From positions 1,178,001 to 1,242,000 of the forward strand of contig NC_013521.1 in NCBI RefSeq assembly GCF_000024925.1: DNA of 64,000 nt, in the 5' to 3' direction. The DNA comes from Sanguibacter keddieii DSM 10542 (GTDB lineage Bacteria > Actinomycetota > Actinomycetes > Actinomycetales > Cellulomonadaceae). Shown piece by piece: positions 17,751 through 29,577 of this stretch (position 1 is the stretch's first letter; the number at the start of each line of letters is the position of its first letter). The notes under the pieces are model-generated. The model saw nothing but the letters and a program-made list of their open reading frames with translations, was not told where the DNA came from and searched no databases. Position numbers and translations under genes: made by a program.

Positions 17751-19997
17751 TCAGCCCTCGGGCGTGAGGTACACCGCGCCGAGCGGCGGGACCTGCACCA
17801 CCGCCGAGAACGGTCTCCCGGTCCACGGGACGTCCTCGGCGTGCACCGCACCGAGGTTGCCGACGCCCGAGCCGCCGTACGCCTCCGCGTCGGTGTTGAG
17901 CACCTCGCGCCAGCGACCGGCGCTGGGCAGCGGGACGCGGTAGTCGGCGTGCGCCGTCCCGGCGAAGTTCACCACCACGGCCACGACACCGCCGTCACGG
18001 TCGCGACGCAGGAACGAGAGCACGTTGTGGTCGGCGTCCGAGGCGTCGAGCCACTCGAAGCCCGCCGGGTCGTGGTCGAGCGCCCACAGCGCGGGGTGCT
18101 CGCGGTACACGGCGTTGAGGTCGCGGACCAGACGCTGGACCCCCGCGTGCGGCGCGTGGTCGAGCAGGTACCAGTCGAGGCTGCGGGACTCGGCCCACTC
18201 CGTGCCCTGCGCCAGCTCGTTGCCCATGAACGTGAGCTTCTTGCCCGGGTGCGCCCACTGGTACGCGAAGAGCGCGCGGACCCCGGCGAGCTGCTGCCAG
18301 TCGTCCCCGGGCATCTTGCGCAGCAGCGAGCCCTTGCCGTGCACGACCTCGTCGTGGCTGATGGGCAGGACGAACTGCTCCGAGTACGCGTACACGAGCG
18401 AGAACGTCGCCTCGTGGTGGTGGTACCGACGGTTCACGGGCTCCTCGGCCAGGTAGCGGAGGGTGTCGTTCATCCACCCCATGTTCCACTTGAGGCCGAA
18501 GCCGAGCCCGCCGCCGTCGGTCGGCGCCGTGACACCGGGCCACGCCGTCGACTCCTCGGCGATCATCATGATCCCTGGGGTGCGGCGGTACGCCGTCGCG
18601 TTGGTCTCCTGGAGGAAGGCGATCGCGTCGAGGTTCTCCCGCCCGCCGTGGGCGTTGGGGCGCCACTGCCCGGGCTCGCGCGAGTAGTCGAGGTAGAGCA
18701 TCGACGCGACGGCGTCGACTCGCAGGGCGTCGACGTGGAACTCCTCGAGCCAGTAGGTCGCGTTCGCCACGAGGAAGTTGCGGACCTCGGGGCGGCCGAA
18801 GTTGAACACGTACGTGCCCCAGTCGGGCTGCTCGCCGAGCATCGGGTCCGGGTGCTCGTACAGCGGCGTCCCGTCGAAGCGGGCCAGCGCCCAGGAGTCC
18901 TTGGGGAAGTGCGCGGGGACCCAGTCGACGATCACGCCGATGCCGGCCTGGTGGAGCGAGTCCACGAGGAACCGCAGGTCGTCCGGGTGGCCGAACCGTG
19001 AGGTCGGCGCGTAGTAGGACGTCACCTGGTAGCCCCAGGAGCCGCCGAAGGGGTGCTCGGCGACGGGCATGAGCTCGACGTGCGTGAAGCCCGTCTCGAC
19101 GACGTACTCGGTGAGCTGGGTCGCGAGCTCGCGGTAGCTCAGGCCCTGGCGCCACGAGCCGAGGTGCACCTCGTAGATGCTCAGCGGGCCGTCGTGCGGG
19201 TCGGTCGCTGCGCGGCGCTCGAGCCAGCCCGCGTCCTGCCACTCGTAGCCGGACTCGACGACCACCGACGCCGTGGCGGGCGGGACCTCGGTGCCCTTGG
19301 CCATCGGGTCGGCCTTCTGGTGCCACGAGCCGTCGGCCGAGAGGATCTCGAACTTGTAGCGTGCGCCGGCGACGACGTCGGGGACGAACAGCTCCCAGAT
19401 GCCGGTCGAACCCAGGGAGCGCATCGGGTGGCCGGTGCCGGACCAGGTGTTGAAGTCCCCGACCACGCGGACCGCGCGGGCGTTGGGGGCCCAGACGGCG
19501 AAGGCGGTGCCGTGCACCTCTCCGATGACGCCGGGGAAGGTCTTCACCGTGGCACCGAGGACGGTCCAGAGCTCTTCGTGGCGTCCCTCGCGGACGAGGT
19601 GCTGGTCGAGCTCGCCGACGGTCGGCAGGAACCTGTAGGGGTCGTCCGCGACCGTGACGTCCTCGCCGTAGCGGGCGGACACCCGGTAGTCCGGGACCTG
19701 ACCGTCGGCATCGGGGAGCACGGCGACCCAGACGCCGTCCTGCTCGTGCTCGGCGGCGACGCCGCCCAGCTGGGTGATGACCCGGACCTCGTCGGCGAGC
19801 GGGCGCACCACGCGGACGGTCACGGCCCCGGACGCGGGGTCGACGTGACCGCCCAGCACGCTGTGCGGGGCGAAGAAGGTGCCGTTCGCGACGGCCGCGA
19901 GGTCCTCCGGGGATGCGGGGACCCGGACAGGAGGGGCCGCCGGGGCTCCTCGCTGTCCCGTGGTCGTCGTCGGAGCCGGGGGTGTGGGGTCGGTCAT
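17751..19997 (-). CDS. glgB: 1,4-alpha-glucan branching enzyme
   Basis: The 748-residue GH13 enzyme makes alpha-1,6 branches in the alpha-glucan built by GlgE. Order of parts: Pro/Thr-rich start, an N-terminal beta domain (about 35-125), a CBM48 domain ([27 protein letters not shown] split across about 155-180), catalytic barrel with [10 protein letters not shown] (nucleophile Asp about 427), [10 protein letters not shown] (acid/base Glu about 480) and [12 protein letters not shown], then a beta C-terminal domain. ATG at 19997 is taken because it follows the family's MTDP-type start; the ribosome site is weak. It is the last gene of glgE-treS-mak-glgB, 70 nt after mak. Confidence 0.96.
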   Translation of the reverse strand: MTDPTPPAPTTTTGQRGAPAAPPVRVPASPEDLAAVANGTFFAPHSVLGGHVDPASGAVTVRVVRPLADEVRVITQLGGVAAEHEQDGVWVAVLPDADGQVPDYRVSARYGEDVTVADDPYRFLPTVGELDQHLVREGRHEELWTVLGATVKTFPGVIGEVHGTAFAVWAPNARAVRVVGDFNTWSGTGHPMRSLGSTGIWELFVPDVVAGARYKFEILSADGSWHQKADPMAKGTEVPPATASVVVESGYEWQDAGWLERRAATDPHDGPLSIYEVHLGSWRQGLSYRELATQLTEYVVETGFTHVELMPVAEHPFGGSWGYQVTSYYAPTSRFGHPDDLRFLVDSLHQAGIGVIVDWVPAHFPKDSWALARFDGTPLYEHPDPMLGEQPDWGTYVFNFGRPEVRNFLVANATYWLEEFHVDALRVDAVASMLYLDYSREPGQWRPNAHGGRENLDAIAFLQETNATAYRRTPGIMMIAEESTAWPGVTAPTDGGGLGFGLKWNMGWMNDTLRYLAEEPVNRRYHHHEATFSLVYAYSEQFVLPISHDEVVHGKGSLLRKMPGDDWQQLAGVRALFAYQWAHPGKKLTFMGNELAQGTEWAESRSLDWYLLDHAPHAGVQRLVRDLNAVYREHPALWALDHDPAGFEWLDASDADHNVLSFLRRDRDGGVVAVVVNFAGTAHADYRVPLPSAGRWREVLNTDAEAYGGSGVGNLGAVHAEDVPWTGRPFSAVVQVPPLGAVYLTPEG

Positions 19998-20067
19998 AGT
20001 CCTACCATTCCATGGTCGGGGGCGAGGCGCAGCGACTGGCGCGCGCCTCGAGCACAGGGGAGGGGCG

Positions 20068-21588
20068 TCATGCCCGGCGACCGGCGGGTCCGGCGTCTGC
20101 CGAGGTGGCGGGCCTGGGGAGGGCGCCGAGGACGCGGTCGACGGCCCCGAGCGGGATCGAGATCCAGTCCGGGCGGTTGCGCTCCTCGTAGACCACCTCG
20201 TACAGGGCCTTGTCGAGCTCGAAGGCGTCGCGGATGAGCACCCGGTCGGCGAGCGACGGCGGACGCCCGAAGCCGAGGGCTCCGGGCACGCTGAGGTACC
20301 CGGTGTAGCCCTCGAGGAATGCACGGCGTGCTGCGCGCGCCCACTCCGACGAGGTCGCTCCGCCGACGGCCGAGGCGTAGTCGAAGGACCGGAGCATCCC
20401 GGCGACGTCGCGCTCGCCCAGGTCCGGACGGGTGCGCTCGGTGAGCGGGCGCAGCGGCTCGCCCTCGAAGTCGAGGATGCGCCAGCCCTTCTGCGGGCTG
20501 TAGAGCGCCTGACCCAGGTGCAGGTCGCCGTGGATCCGCTGGACGGGCGGCAGCGGGCGCCCCTGCCGGACCGCCTCCTCGGCGACGCCGCGCATGTGCT
20601 CGAGGAACGCGTCGATCTGGTCCACCCGTGAGCGGACCGCGCTGCTCGCACCTGCCGCGGAGCGCACCCGTCGCTGCATGGCGTCGAGCAGCCAGGCCGG
20701 GTCGGCCTCGTGCACCTCGGAGGCGAAGGCGCGACGCAGCGCGCTGTGCATCTGCGCGACCTGGGTCCCGAGCTCCCGGGCCGGGTTGGCGAAGGGCTGG
20801 CCCTCGCGGGCGAAGTCGCAGGCGAGCTCGAAGCCGTCGCGCGCCTGCGGGACGAGCTCGGCGAGCACCCCCGTGTGCGTGCTCCACCGCTGGGGGAGGG
20901 GTGCTGCGGTGCTCGTGCTCGCGTCTGAGCCCGTGCCGACGGACGTCGGGTCCTCCTCGACGGCGGTCTCGCTCCACGCGTAGGGCTCGGGCACGCCGGC
21001 CCACCCGGCCTGGACCAGGGCGAGCGGGACGACGATGTCGGGGTTCTGCCCGGGGGCGAGGGCGCGGATGACCTTGAGCATCGAGCCGCCGGCCACCGCC
21101 GGGAGCAGGACGGAGGTGTTGGACTGCTCGCCGGTGAGGACGTGCAGGCCGCGGACGTCGAGGCCGCCCGCGGAGTCGCGGGCCGCGGTCGCGGCCGGGC
21201 ACCCGGACCACGAGGCCCGCTCGAGCCACGCGGTCACGAAGGCCGGGTGGTAGGCACCGTCGACCAGCCGCGCCCCGTCGTCGAGGACGGCGACGACGCC
21301 GCGTCCGTCGACCGTCGCCTGCGGGGTGCCGGCCGGCTCGAGGACGAGCGGCACCTGGAGCGTCATCGGGGAGGACGACGAGGTCCCGGGCACGCGCAGC
21401 AGGTCGACGACCGCGTGCGCACCGCGGTCGTCGACACCCAGGTCCGTCCGGGCGACGAGGGACACCGCCGTGGCGTCCGCCGTCGTGGGGAACCAGCGCC
21501 GGTCGGGCAGCCAGGCGCGCACCGCGTCGAGGACGTCGGGCGCGTCGAGCCGCTCGGTGGTCGTGGGTGCGGGTCGAGCGTCTGCCAT
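20068..21588 (-). CDS. mak: Maltokinase
   Basis: The 506-residue enzyme phosphorylates maltose with ATP to maltose-1-phosphate, the substrate of GlgE. An N-terminal cap region (about 1-140, [15 protein letters not shown]) precedes an aminoglycoside-phosphotransferase-like kinase domain with the catalytic loop [10 protein letters not shown] at about residue 350 and ILDFEGEP after it. ATG at 21588 gives [10 protein letters not shown]; upstream sequence in frame is Arg/Pro-rich and not family-like. It starts 64 nt after treS. In many actinobacteria TreS and Mak are fused or adjacent; here they are separate but adjacent. Confidence 0.94.
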   Translation of the reverse strand: MADARPAPTTTERLDAPDVLDAVRAWLPDRRWFPTTADATAVSLVARTDLGVDDRGAHAVVDLLRVPGTSSSSPMTLQVPLVLEPAGTPQATVDGRGVVAVLDDGARLVDGAYHPAFVTAWLERASWSGCPAATAARDSAGGLDVRGLHVLTGEQSNTSVLLPAVAGGSMLKVIRALAPGQNPDIVVPLALVQAGWAGVPEPYAWSETAVEEDPTSVGTGSDASTSTAAPLPQRWSTHTGVLAELVPQARDGFELACDFAREGQPFANPARELGTQVAQMHSALRRAFASEVHEADPAWLLDAMQRRVRSAAGASSAVRSRVDQIDAFLEHMRGVAEEAVRQGRPLPPVQRIHGDLHLGQALYSPQKGWRILDFEGEPLRPLTERTRPDLGERDVAGMLRSFDYASAVGGATSSEWARAARRAFLEGYTGYLSVPGALGFGRPPSLADRVLIRDAFELDKALYEVVYEERNRPDWISIPLGAVDRVLGALPRPATSADAGPAGRRA

Positions 21589-21652
21589 GGGTGGGAACCT
21601 GCCGTCCTCGTCGTCGTGGACCGCGGCCACCGGTGGGTGGTCGCCGGGCTGG

Positions 21653-23446
21653 TTACGACGCCTCGAGGGTGTCCTCGGGTGCCGTGACGGCCAGCCAGTA
21701 GAAGTCGCGTGACCCCAAGGTGACCACGACGTCGGCGTCGGCGCTCGTCGAACCGAGCGACGCACCGCCGAACACGTCCGTGAGGTGCGCCCCGGCGTGC
21801 CCCGGGACCTTGATCCGGGCCGATCGTGCGGTCGACGCGAGGTTCGTCACGCAGAGGATCGTCTCGGCCTCCGTGACCCGCAGGAACGCGAGCACCGACT
21901 CGTTGTCCGCCTCGAGCGGCACGAAGGTGCCCGTGCCGAAGGCGGGGTGCTGCCGACGGACCTTGAGCATGCCGTGCACCCAGTGGAGCAGCGAGGTGGG
22001 CTGTGCCCACTGCGCCTCGACGTTGGTGTGCTGGTAGTTGTGCACCAGCGACTGGATGAGCGGCAGGTAGAGCTTGCCGGGGTCGGCCGTCGAGAACCCG
22101 GCGTTGCGGTCGGGGGTCCACTGCATCGGCGTGCGGACCGCGTCACGGTCCGGCAGCCAGATGTTGTCGCCCATCCCGATCTCGTCGCCGTAGTACAGGC
22201 ACGGGCTGCCGGGGAGCGAGAGCAGGAGCGCGTGCGCCAGCTCGATCTCCTTGCGGGAGTTGTCGAGCAGCGGCGCCAGGCGGCGGCGGATACCCACGTT
22301 GGCCCGCATGCGCGGGTCGGGTGCGTACCACCCGTACATCGACGCGCGCTCCTCGGTCGAGACCATCTCGAGCGTGAGCTCGTCGTGGTTGCGCAGGAAC
22401 GTGCCCCACTGCGCCCCCGCCGGGATGGCCGGGGTGTCGGCGAGGATGTCGATGATCGGCTTGGCCCGCTGGTCCTTGATCGAGTAGAAGATCCGCGGCA
22501 TCACCGGGAAGTGGAAGCACATGTGGCACTCCGGCTCCTCCTCGGTGCCGTAGTACTCGACGACCTCTTCCGGCCACTGGTTCGCCTCGGCGAGCATGAT
22601 CCGACCCGGGAACTCCGTGTCGATGACCTTGCGCACCGTGCGCAGGAACTCGTGGGTCGCCGGGAGGTTCTCGCAGTTGGTGCCCTCGTCCTCGAACAGG
22701 TAGGGCACGGCGTCGAGACGGAACCCGTCGACACCCACCTGGCACCAGAACCGTGCGACCTCGATCATCGCCTCGACGACCCGGGGGTTCTCGAAGTTGA
22801 GGTCGGGCTGGTGCGAGAAGAACCGGTGCCAGAAGTACTGCCGGCGCACGGGGTCGAAGGTCCAGTTGGACGTCTCGGTGTCCACGAAGATGATGCGGGC
22901 GTCCTGGTACTTCGTGTTCTCGTCGTTCCACACGTAGAAGTCGCCGTACGGGCCCTCGGGGTCCGAGCGCGACGACTGGAACCACGGGTGCTCGTCGCTC
23001 GTGTGGTTCATCACGAGGTCGATCACCACACGGATGCCGCGCTTGTGCGCCTCGTCGATGAGCTCGGTGAAGTCGGCCATCGCGCCGTACTGCGACGCGA
23101 TCGCCGTGTAGTCGGCGACGTCGTACCCGCCGTCGCGCAGCGGCGAGGGGTAGAACGGCGGCAGCCACAGGCAGTCGATGCCGAGCCACTGGAGGTAGTC
23201 CAGCCGCTGGATGAGCCCGCGGATGTCCCCGGAGCCGGCGCCGGTCGAGTCGGAGAAGGCCCGGACGATCACCTCGTAGAACACGGCGGTCTTGAACCAC
23301 TCCGGGTCGTCGGACAGGCCCGGGAAGCTGTGCTCGCCGTCGGGGGCGAGGTCGCTCGCACCGCCGCCGGGCGCGGTCGGCTGGCGCCGCGGCGGCAGAG
23401 CCCCGACGGGGATGGGCATGGTGGGCGGGTCGGTCGCGCGCGTCAT
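21653..23446 (-). CDS. treS: Trehalose synthase / maltose alpha-D-glucosyltransferase
   Basis: The 597-residue GH13 enzyme interconverts trehalose and maltose. Landmarks: [61 protein letters not shown] (nucleophile Asp about 244), [16 protein letters not shown] (Glu about 286) and [10 protein letters not shown], all typical of TreS. The first ~45 residues are Pro/Gly-rich. Its ATG overlaps the glgE stop by 4 nt, so it is translated after glgE. It supplies maltose to Mak, giving the path from trehalose to maltose-1-phosphate. No fused maltokinase domain is present at the C-terminus. Confidence 0.96.
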   Translation of the reverse strand: MTRATDPPTMPIPVGALPPRRQPTAPGGGASDLAPDGEHSFPGLSDDPEWFKTAVFYEVIVRAFSDSTGAGSGDIRGLIQRLDYLQWLGIDCLWLPPFYPSPLRDGGYDVADYTAIASQYGAMADFTELIDEAHKRGIRVVIDLVMNHTSDEHPWFQSSRSDPEGPYGDFYVWNDENTKYQDARIIFVDTETSNWTFDPVRRQYFWHRFFSHQPDLNFENPRVVEAMIEVARFWCQVGVDGFRLDAVPYLFEDEGTNCENLPATHEFLRTVRKVIDTEFPGRIMLAEANQWPEEVVEYYGTEEEPECHMCFHFPVMPRIFYSIKDQRAKPIIDILADTPAIPAGAQWGTFLRNHDELTLEMVSTEERASMYGWYAPDPRMRANVGIRRRLAPLLDNSRKEIELAHALLLSLPGSPCLYYGDEIGMGDNIWLPDRDAVRTPMQWTPDRNAGFSTADPGKLYLPLIQSLVHNYQHTNVEAQWAQPTSLLHWVHGMLKVRRQHPAFGTGTFVPLEADNESVLAFLRVTEAETILCVTNLASTARSARIKVPGHAGAHLTDVFGGASLGSTSADADVVVTLGSRDFYWLAVTAPEDTLEAS

Positions 23447-25677
23447 AGCGGCCTCACGTCGATGATGTGGGCGCAGTTCGCCCAGGGGTCGAGCTGGACG
23501 TACGCCTGCGCGCCCCACGAGTAGGTCTCGCCGGTGAGCAGGTCGTGTGCCGCGAAGGCCGGGCCGGGCTCGGAGCCCAGGCCGAGGGCCTCGGTGTCGA
23601 ACCAGACCATCGCCGAGCGGGTGCTGTGCGGGTCGAGGTTGAGCACCGTCACGACCGTGTCGGCCACGCCGGTGGGGGAGTGCTCGGCCGCGAGGTGCGA
23701 CGAGAACGCGATGATCGAGTCGTCCGTCGTCGGGTGCACGGTGAGGTTGCGCAGCTGGCGCAGGGCCGGGTGCTCCCGACGGATCTCGTTGAGCCGGGTG
23801 AGGAGCGTCGAGATCCCGACCTCGGTGACCTGCGACCAGTCGCGGGGCTTGTACTCGTACTTCTCGTTGTCGACCTGCTCCTCGACGCCGGGGCGCGGGA
23901 CCCGCTCGGCGAGCTCGTAGCCCGAGTAGATGCCCCAGGTCGGCGACGACGTCGCCGCGAGCACCGCGCGGATCGCGAAGCCTGCGACGCCACCCTGCTG
24001 GAGGTACGGCGGCAGGATGTCGTGGGTGGTCGGCCAGAAGCTGGGGCGCATGTACGAGCCCGACGGACCGGAGACCTCCTCGAGGTACTCGGTGATCTCC
24101 TCCTTGGTGTTCCGCCAGGTGAAGTACGTGTACGACTGGTGGAAGCCGATCTTGGCGAGGGTGTGCATCATCGCGGGCTTGGTGAAGGCCTCCGCGAGGA
24201 AGATGACCTCGGGGTGGTCCACACGGACCTCGGCGATGAGGCGCTCCCAGAACGGCAGCGGCTTGGTGTGCGGGTTGTCGACGCGGAACGCCGTCACCCC
24301 GTGGTCGACCCACACCCGGACGACGCGCAGGATCTCGAGGTAGATGCCCTCGGGGTCGTTGTCGAAGTTCAGGGGGTAGATGTCCTGGTACTTCTTCGGC
24401 GGGTTCTCGGCGTAGGCGATCGAGCCGTCGACGCGCGTCGTGAACCACTCCGGGTGCTCGGTGACCCACGGGTGGTCGGGGGAGCACTGGAGGGCGAGGT
24501 CGAGCGCGACCTCCATGCCCAGACCGCGCGACCGCGCCACGAAGGCGTCGAAGTCGTCGAAGGTCCCCAGGTCCGGGTGGATCGCGTCGTGCCCGCCGTC
24601 GGTGGAGCCGATCCCGTAGGGGGACCCGGGGTCGCCCGGCTGCGGGTCGAGGGTGTTGTTGCGGCCCTTGCGGTTGGTCGACCCGATGGGGTGGATCGGC
24701 GTGAGGTACACGACGTCGAAGCCCATCTCGGCGATCGCGGGGAGGCGCTCGGCGGCGGTGGTGAGCGTGCCCGAGGTCCAGGTGCCGGACGCCTCGTCGA
24801 GACGGGCCCCCTCGGACCGCGGGAAGAACTCGTACCAGCTCCCGGCCAGGGCCAGGGGGCGGTCCACCTGGAGCGGGTAGGCGCGGCTCGGCGAGACCAT
24901 GTCGCGCAGCGGGGTGCGGTCGAGCGCGGCGTGCACCTCGGGTGCGGTCGCCGCGGCGAGCCGCGCCTCCGGCGGGCGGGTCGCGTCGCGCAGCGCCGTC
25001 ACGGTGCCCTCGACGAGCCGGGCGTCCTCGGGCGAGAGCCCGGGCATCGCGGCGACCCGCTCGAACAGCGCGGCACCCTCGGCCAGCATGAGGTCCACGT
25101 CGACGCCGGCCTCGATCTTGACCGTCGCGTCGTGCTCCCACGTGCCGTACGGGTCCGACCAGCCCTCGACGTGCAGGGTCCAGTCGCCCTCGGACGTCGG
25201 CGCGAGCTCGGCGCGGAAGCGGTCCAGCCCGGGGGCGATGTCGACCATGCGCGCCTCGAGACGCTCGCCGGTCGGCGACACGAGGACCGCCGTGGCCGCG
25301 ACGGCGTCGTGCCCCTCGCGGAACACGGTCGCCTCGACGGGGACGACCTCGCCGACGCTCGCCTTCGCGGGCCAGCGGCCCTCGGAGATCACGGGAGCCA
25401 CGTCGACCACGGGGATGCGGCCGATCGGGTCCACGAGGGGGACCGCGACGGCGCGCGGCTCGGCGGCGGAGTGCCGACCGACGGGCGTGGGCGCGGTCTG
25501 GGGTGCCGGCTGTGCCGAGGGGGCCGGCTGTGCCGACAGGGCCGGAGGTGCTGGCGGTGCTGCGGCCGACGGCTGCGCCGGTGCGGCAGCCGGGCTGCTG
25601 GTGGTGTCGGGGGTGGCGGCCGGAGCGGGAGCAGGACTGGTTCGCGAGGACGGCTTCGCGCTGCGCTTGGAGGTCAC
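23443..25677 (-). CDS. glgE: Alpha-1,4-glucan:maltose-1-phosphate maltosyltransferase
   Basis: The 744-residue GH13_3 enzyme extends alpha-1,4-glucan using maltose-1-phosphate and releases phosphate. Residues 1-75 are a Pro/Ala/Ser-rich tail absent from the core family. Then come the N-domain, a helical S-domain insert (about 195-250), and the barrel with [19 protein letters not shown] (nucleophile Asp about 466) and [12 protein letters not shown] (acid/base Glu about 495); SDTTGYEF-type trailing motifs resemble relatives only loosely. The GTG at 25677 is used; TAGGTT ends 6 nt before it on this strand, so it may be leaderless. It heads the glgE-treS-mak-glgB operon. Confidence 0.96.
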   Translation of the reverse strand: MTSKRSAKPSSRTSPAPAPAATPDTTSSPAAAPAQPSAAAPPAPPALSAQPAPSAQPAPQTAPTPVGRHSAAEPRAVAVPLVDPIGRIPVVDVAPVISEGRWPAKASVGEVVPVEATVFREGHDAVAATAVLVSPTGERLEARMVDIAPGLDRFRAELAPTSEGDWTLHVEGWSDPYGTWEHDATVKIEAGVDVDLMLAEGAALFERVAAMPGLSPEDARLVEGTVTALRDATRPPEARLAAATAPEVHAALDRTPLRDMVSPSRAYPLQVDRPLALAGSWYEFFPRSEGARLDEASGTWTSGTLTTAAERLPAIAEMGFDVVYLTPIHPIGSTNRKGRNNTLDPQPGDPGSPYGIGSTDGGHDAIHPDLGTFDDFDAFVARSRGLGMEVALDLALQCSPDHPWVTEHPEWFTTRVDGSIAYAENPPKKYQDIYPLNFDNDPEGIYLEILRVVRVWVDHGVTAFRVDNPHTKPLPFWERLIAEVRVDHPEVIFLAEAFTKPAMMHTLAKIGFHQSYTYFTWRNTKEEITEYLEEVSGPSGSYMRPSFWPTTHDILPPYLQQGGVAGFAIRAVLAATSSPTWGIYSGYELAERVPRPGVEEQVDNEKYEYKPRDWSQVTEVGISTLLTRLNEIRREHPALRQLRNLTVHPTTDDSIIAFSSHLAAEHSPTGVADTVVTVLNLDPHSTRSAMVWFDTEALGLGSEPGPAFAAHDLLTGETYSWGAQAYVQLDPWANCAHIIDVRPL

Positions 25678-25683
25678 CTGACG

Positions 25684-25689
25684 AACCTA
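25684..25689 (-). promoter_or_regulatory. -10 box of a possible leaderless glgE operon promoter
   Basis: TAGGTT on the minus strand ends 6 nt before the glgE GTG. The identical hexamer serves the sugar-importer promoter at 45207-45212. No clear -35 box is seen; the same AGG could be a weak ribosome site. Confidence 0.4.
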
Positions 25690-25849
25690 CCGACTCCCGG
25701 CCCGTCCGGACACTCAGGAGCGCACAATCGTCGTGCGGACCGGGACCGAAGCCCTGGTCGGGGGCCTCGGGACGTGCCTGCGGGGGGTGGACGGGATGCT
25801 GCACGCAGAATTTACCTGCGCACTGGTGACGGAGCGGGCGTCGGGTGGT

Positions 25850-25855
25850 TAGTGT
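25850..25855 (+). promoter_or_regulatory. -10 box of a possible leaderless glgP promoter
   Basis: TAGTGT ends 7 nt before the GTG at 25863, with no ribosome site between. GTGACG (25826-25831) with an 18-bp spacer is a possible -35 box. Confidence 0.4.
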
Positions 25856-25862
25856 CAGCCAG

Positions 25863-28430
25863 GTGAAAGCCATCCGCAGGTTCACCGTCCGCACCGTCCT
25901 CCCCGCCGCGCTCCAGGATCTCGACGAGCTCGCCCACAACCTCCGCTGGTCGTGGCACGGCCCGACCCGCGACCTGTTCGAGAGCCTCGACCCCGCGCTC
26001 TGGGCCTCGGTCAAGGCGGACCCGGTCGCTCTCCTGGGGGCGCTGAGCCCCGAGAAGCTCGCCGCGCTCGCGGGCGACGCGGAGCTCGTGGACCGCGTCC
26101 GCGCCGAGGCCGCAGGCCTGCGTACGTACCTCACGGAGCCGCGCTGGTACCAGGGCGCCGGTGACGACCTCCCGGCCGCGGTCGCGTACTTCTCCCCGGA
26201 GTTCGGCATCACCAAGGTCCTGCCGCAGTACTCCGGTGGCCTCGGGATCCTCGCGGGCGACCACCTCAAGAGCGCCTCCGACCTCGGTGTGCCGATCGTC
26301 GGTGTCGGCCTGCTCTACGGCGCGGGCTACTTCGTCCAGTCGCTGACCCGCGACGGGTGGCAGGTCGAGGACTACCCGCTGCTCGACCCCGACGGCATGC
26401 CCATCACGCTGGTCCGCGAGGACGACGGCACGCCCGCGACCGTCTCGATCGCTCTGCCCGCCGGCCGGACCCTGCACGCCCACGTGTGGATGGCCGCCGT
26501 GGGCCGGGTGCCGCTCCTGCTGCTGGACTCGAACATCCCCGACAACGACGACCTCGCCCGCAAGGTCACCGACCGCCTGTACGGCGGCGGTGGCGAGCAC
26601 CGCCTCCAGCAGGAGCTGCTGCTCGGCGTCGGCGGCGTCCGCGCGCTGCGCCTGTGGTCGCGCCTCACCGGCGCGCCGGAGCCCGAGGTCTACCACACCA
26701 ACGAGGGGCACGCGGGGTTCCTCGGTGTCGAGCGCGTGGCCGAGCTCGTCGCGCAGCACGGCCTCGGTGTCGACGAGGCGCTCGAGGCCGTCCGCTCCGC
26801 GACGGTCTTCACCACGCACACCCCCGTGCCGGCCGGCATCGACCGCTTTGGCGTCGACACCATCAGCCAGTACTTCGGCGGGGACAACGAGATCGCGGGC
26901 GTGCCGCTCGACCGCATCCTCGCCCTCGGGGCCGAGGACTACGAGGGCGGCGACCCGACCGTCTTCAACATGGCTGTCATGGGCCTGCGCCTGGGTGGCC
27001 GGGCGAACGGCGTCTCGCTGCTGCACGGCGAGGTGTCGCGCGGCATGTTCAACGGTCTGTGGCCGGGCTTCGACGGCTCCGAGGTGCCGATCAGCTCGAT
27101 CACCAACGGCGTGCACGCCCCGACCTGGGTCGACCGTCGCGTGAGCGAGCTCGCCGAGAGCCGATTCACCCCCGCCGAGCTCGAGGGGGCGACCGGCTGG
27201 CTGAACCCGGACGCGATCTCCGACGCGGAGCTGTGGGCCGTGCGCCGCGAGCTGCGCGCGCAGACCGTCGAGGACGCCCGCGCCCGGCTGCGCAAGTCGT
27301 GGCGCAAGCGCGGCGCGAGCCCCGCCGAGCTCGGCTGGGTGGACGAGGCGCTCTCGCCCGACGTCCTCACGATCGGCTTCGCCCGTCGTGTCCCGACGTA
27401 CAAGCGGCTCACGCTCATGCTGCGCGACCCCGACCGTCTCCGCGCGCTCCTGCTCGACCCCGAGCGCCCGGTCCAGCTGATCATCGCGGGGAAGTCGCAC
27501 CCCGCCGACGACCAGGGCAAGCGCCTCATCCAGCAGCTCGTGAAGTTCACCGACGACCCCGCGGTGCGCCACCGCATCGTCTTCCTGCCGAACTACGACA
27601 TCGGCATGGCCCAGACGCTGTACCCGGGCTGCGACGTGTGGCTCAACAACCCGCTGCGCCCGCTCGAGGCCTGCGGGACGTCGGGCATGAAGGCCGCCCT
27701 CAACGGCGGGCTCAACCTGTCGATCCTCGACGGCTGGTGGGACGAGTGGTTCGACGGCGAGAACGGCTGGGCCATCCCGACGGCCGACGGCGTCGAGGAC
27801 GCGGACCGGCGCGACGACCTCGAGGCCGCCGCGCTCTACGACCTCATCGAGTCGCAGGTCGCCCAGCGCTTCTACGACCGCGGTGAGGACGGCACCCCGC
27901 AGCACTGGCTGCAGCAGGTCCGTCACACCCTCGCGACCCTCGGCCCGAAGGTCCAGGCGACCCGCATGGTCGAGGACTACGTCCGACGGCTCTACGCACC
28001 CGCCGCCGTCGCCGGCCGGGCGCTGCACGGCTCCGGGTACGCCGGCGCCAAGGACCTCGCCGGCTGGAAGGCGACGGTCCGGTCCGACTGGTCGCAGGTC
28101 CGCGTGGACCACGTCGAGTCCGCAGGGCTCGGGGAGTCCCCGCAGGTGGGCGACCGCCTCGCCGTGCGCGCCTACGTCTCGCTCGGCGCGCTGTCGCCGT
28201 CGGACGTCGACGTGCAGGTGGTCCACGGCAAGGTCTCCGAGTCGGACGAGATGTCGTCCTTCGAGACGCAGTCGCTCGAGGTGACGGAGACCTACGAGAA
28301 CGGCCGGTTCGCCTTCGGCGGCGAGGTCGTCCTCGACTTCTCCGGGGCCTTCGGCTACACCGTGCGCATCGTCCCGCGCCACACGGGCCTCGCCAACGTC
28401 GCCGAGCTCGGCCTCGTCGCCAACGCCTGA
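25863..28430 (+). CDS. glgP: Alpha-glucan phosphorylase (GT35, GlgP-type)
   Basis: The 855-residue enzyme releases glucose-1-phosphate from alpha-1,4-glucan ends. It carries an N-terminal domain ([14 protein letters not shown]), YFSPEFGI and [39 protein letters not shown], and the PLP-lysine region [16 protein letters not shown] with [10 protein letters not shown]. This is the shorter-type actinobacterial/MalP-like group with a C-terminal beta extension (about 750-855). GTG at 25863 gives [14 protein letters not shown], the usual start; an in-frame GTG at 25845 is the alternative. It is divergent from glgE, so glucan synthesis and breakdown share a 185-bp control region. Confidence 0.95.
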   Translation: MKAIRRFTVRTVLPAALQDLDELAHNLRWSWHGPTRDLFESLDPALWASVKADPVALLGALSPEKLAALAGDAELVDRVRAEAAGLRTYLTEPRWYQGAGDDLPAAVAYFSPEFGITKVLPQYSGGLGILAGDHLKSASDLGVPIVGVGLLYGAGYFVQSLTRDGWQVEDYPLLDPDGMPITLVREDDGTPATVSIALPAGRTLHAHVWMAAVGRVPLLLLDSNIPDNDDLARKVTDRLYGGGGEHRLQQELLLGVGGVRALRLWSRLTGAPEPEVYHTNEGHAGFLGVERVAELVAQHGLGVDEALEAVRSATVFTTHTPVPAGIDRFGVDTISQYFGGDNEIAGVPLDRILALGAEDYEGGDPTVFNMAVMGLRLGGRANGVSLLHGEVSRGMFNGLWPGFDGSEVPISSITNGVHAPTWVDRRVSELAESRFTPAELEGATGWLNPDAISDAELWAVRRELRAQTVEDARARLRKSWRKRGASPAELGWVDEALSPDVLTIGFARRVPTYKRLTLMLRDPDRLRALLLDPERPVQLIIAGKSHPADDQGKRLIQQLVKFTDDPAVRHRIVFLPNYDIGMAQTLYPGCDVWLNNPLRPLEACGTSGMKAALNGGLNLSILDGWWDEWFDGENGWAIPTADGVEDADRRDDLEAAALYDLIESQVAQRFYDRGEDGTPQHWLQQVRHTLATLGPKVQATRMVEDYVRRLYAPAAVAGRALHGSGYAGAKDLAGWKATVRSDWSQVRVDHVESAGLGESPQVGDRLAVRAYVSLGALSPSDVDVQVVHGKVSESDEMSSFETQSLEVTETYENGRFAFGGEVVLDFSGAFGYTVRIVPRHTGLANVAELGLVANA

Positions 28431-28474
28431 CCGCCCCACCACACCCGCACCACCCCCGCACCACCCGTCAGATC

Positions 28475-28540
28475 CTCATGCTCGTGGCGCGACGGCTCGA
28501 CGCTCCCCGGAGTGTCCCGCCATCGCGCCACGAGCATGAG
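28475..28540. terminator. Long palindromic hairpin after glgP
   Basis: 18-bp perfect arms 28475-28492 and 28523-28540 enclose a second stem (about 28499-28506 with 28511-28518, one mismatch) with a very small loop. It lies 44 nt after glgP and 21 nt before the next gene on the same strand. Its sequence resembles the palindrome at 38958-39019. Confidence 0.65.
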
Positions 28541-28561
28541 AAGGGGGTGCGAGACTGGGGG

Positions 28562-29011
28562 ATGTCTTCTTTCGCGCTCGTCGAGCTGACTCCGGACAAC
28601 CTGCCTGCTGCTGCCGCGCTGCGGGTCGCGCCGGGGCAGGAGGGGTTCGTGGCGACGGTGCTCGAGTCCGTGGCCGAGGCGTACGTGAACCCGCCGGCCT
28701 GGCCGCGCGTCGTGCTGCGCGACGGCGAGGTCGTGGGCTTCGTCATGGCGAGCTTCGACCCGGACAACGAGATCGAGGAGCTCCGCGCCGGCGTCTGGAG
28801 GCTCCTGGTGGGGGCCTCGGCGCAGCGCTCGGGCGTCGGGCGCTTCGCCGTCGAGCAGGTGGCCGACGAGGCCCGACGGCGTGGTCTCGACCGCATCACG
28901 GTCCTGTGGGAGCGCGGCGAGGGCGGGCCCGAGGGCTTCTACCTGCGTCTCGGCTTCGAGCCGACCGGCGTCGAGCTCTTCGGCGAGGTCGTCGGCGCGC
29001 TCGACATCTGA
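28562..29011 (+). CDS. GNAT family N-acetyltransferase
   Basis: The 149-residue single-domain acetyltransferase starts FALVELTPDNLPAAAALRVAP. An acetyl-CoA loop is present as QRSGVGRFAVEQV (about residue 84), and the C-terminal FYLRLGFEPTG is the usual GNAT beta-bulge region. It looks most like aminoglycoside- or diamine-type (SpeG/PaiA-like) GNATs; substrate is unknown. ATG at 28562 has a G-run directly upstream, and GAGACT six bases earlier could be a -10 box. It is isolated by the hairpin after glgP and faces another GNAT gene convergently. Confidence 0.88.
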   Translation: MSSFALVELTPDNLPAAAALRVAPGQEGFVATVLESVAEAYVNPPAWPRVVLRDGEVVGFVMASFDPDNEIEELRAGVWRLLVGASAQRSGVGRFAVEQVADEARRRGLDRITVLWERGEGGPEGFYLRLGFEPTGVELFGEVVGALDI

Positions 29012-29037
29012 CCTGGCGCCCTGAGACCTGCACCCGG

Positions 29038-29577
29038 CTACGGCTGCGCCAGCGCCTTGGCCATCCAGTGGTCGGCGTACCGGGCGTCGCTGAAGGGCTC
29101 GACGTCGACGAACCCCAGGCGCTGGTACAGCGACCGGGCCTGCGTGAGGTCGCCGCGCACGTCGAGCCGCAGCGTGCGCACCCCGGCCGCGGCCGCGAGG
29201 ACCTCCAGACGTCCGACGAGCTCGCCACCCAGCCGGCGCCCCCGCTGGCTCGGCGCCACGTAGACCCGGGTGAGGTCGGCGTCACCGTCCCCGGCGTGGC
29301 GCACCCCGCCGCAGGCGACGGGCACCCCGGCCGACGACGCGACGAGCAGCAGCCCCGTCTCGCCCTGGAGGTCGTCGCTCGGCTCGTCCGCCATCGCCGC
29401 GGCGACCTCGTCGGGCAGCGCCGGCCGCCCCCAGTACCGTCCGACGATGTCGTCGAAGTACTCGGTGAGGACCCGCCGGGCCGCGTCGGAGCCGGGGGAG
29501 ACGACCTCCCACACCAGCCCGCCCTCCGTGACGGCCGTCGCCGCGGACGACGCCCCGGCCTTCTCGGAGCCGGTCAC
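29038..29577 (-). CDS. GNAT family N-acetyltransferase coupled to glgX
   Basis: The 179-residue GNAT shows the acetyl-CoA motif PSQRGRRLGGELVGRLE (about residues 118-134) and SLYQRLGFVDVEPF near the C-terminus. The GTG at 29577 overlaps the glgX stop (GTGA), so it should be translated along with the debranching enzyme. What it acetylates is unknown; nothing in the sequence ties it to glycogen chemistry apart from the coupling. A longer upstream start is excluded because that frame runs through glgX. It ends 26 nt before the convergent GNAT at 28562-29011 with no strong hairpin between. Confidence 0.88.
   Translation of the reverse strand: MTGSEKAGASSAATAVTEGGLVWEVVSPGSDAARRVLTEYFDDIVGRYWGRPALPDEVAAAMADEPSDDLQGETGLLLVASSAGVPVACGGVRHAGDGDADLTRVYVAPSQRGRRLGGELVGRLEVLAAAAGVRTLRLDVRGDLTQARSLYQRLGFVDVEPFSDARYADHWMAKALAQP

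Noticed and set aside
21653-26269. Apparent 1538-codon frame that seems to join treS with upstream sequence
   Set aside because: The upstream part is the +1-type shadow of glgE. TreS starts at ATG 23446, overlapping the glgE stop by 4 nt, so there is no fusion.
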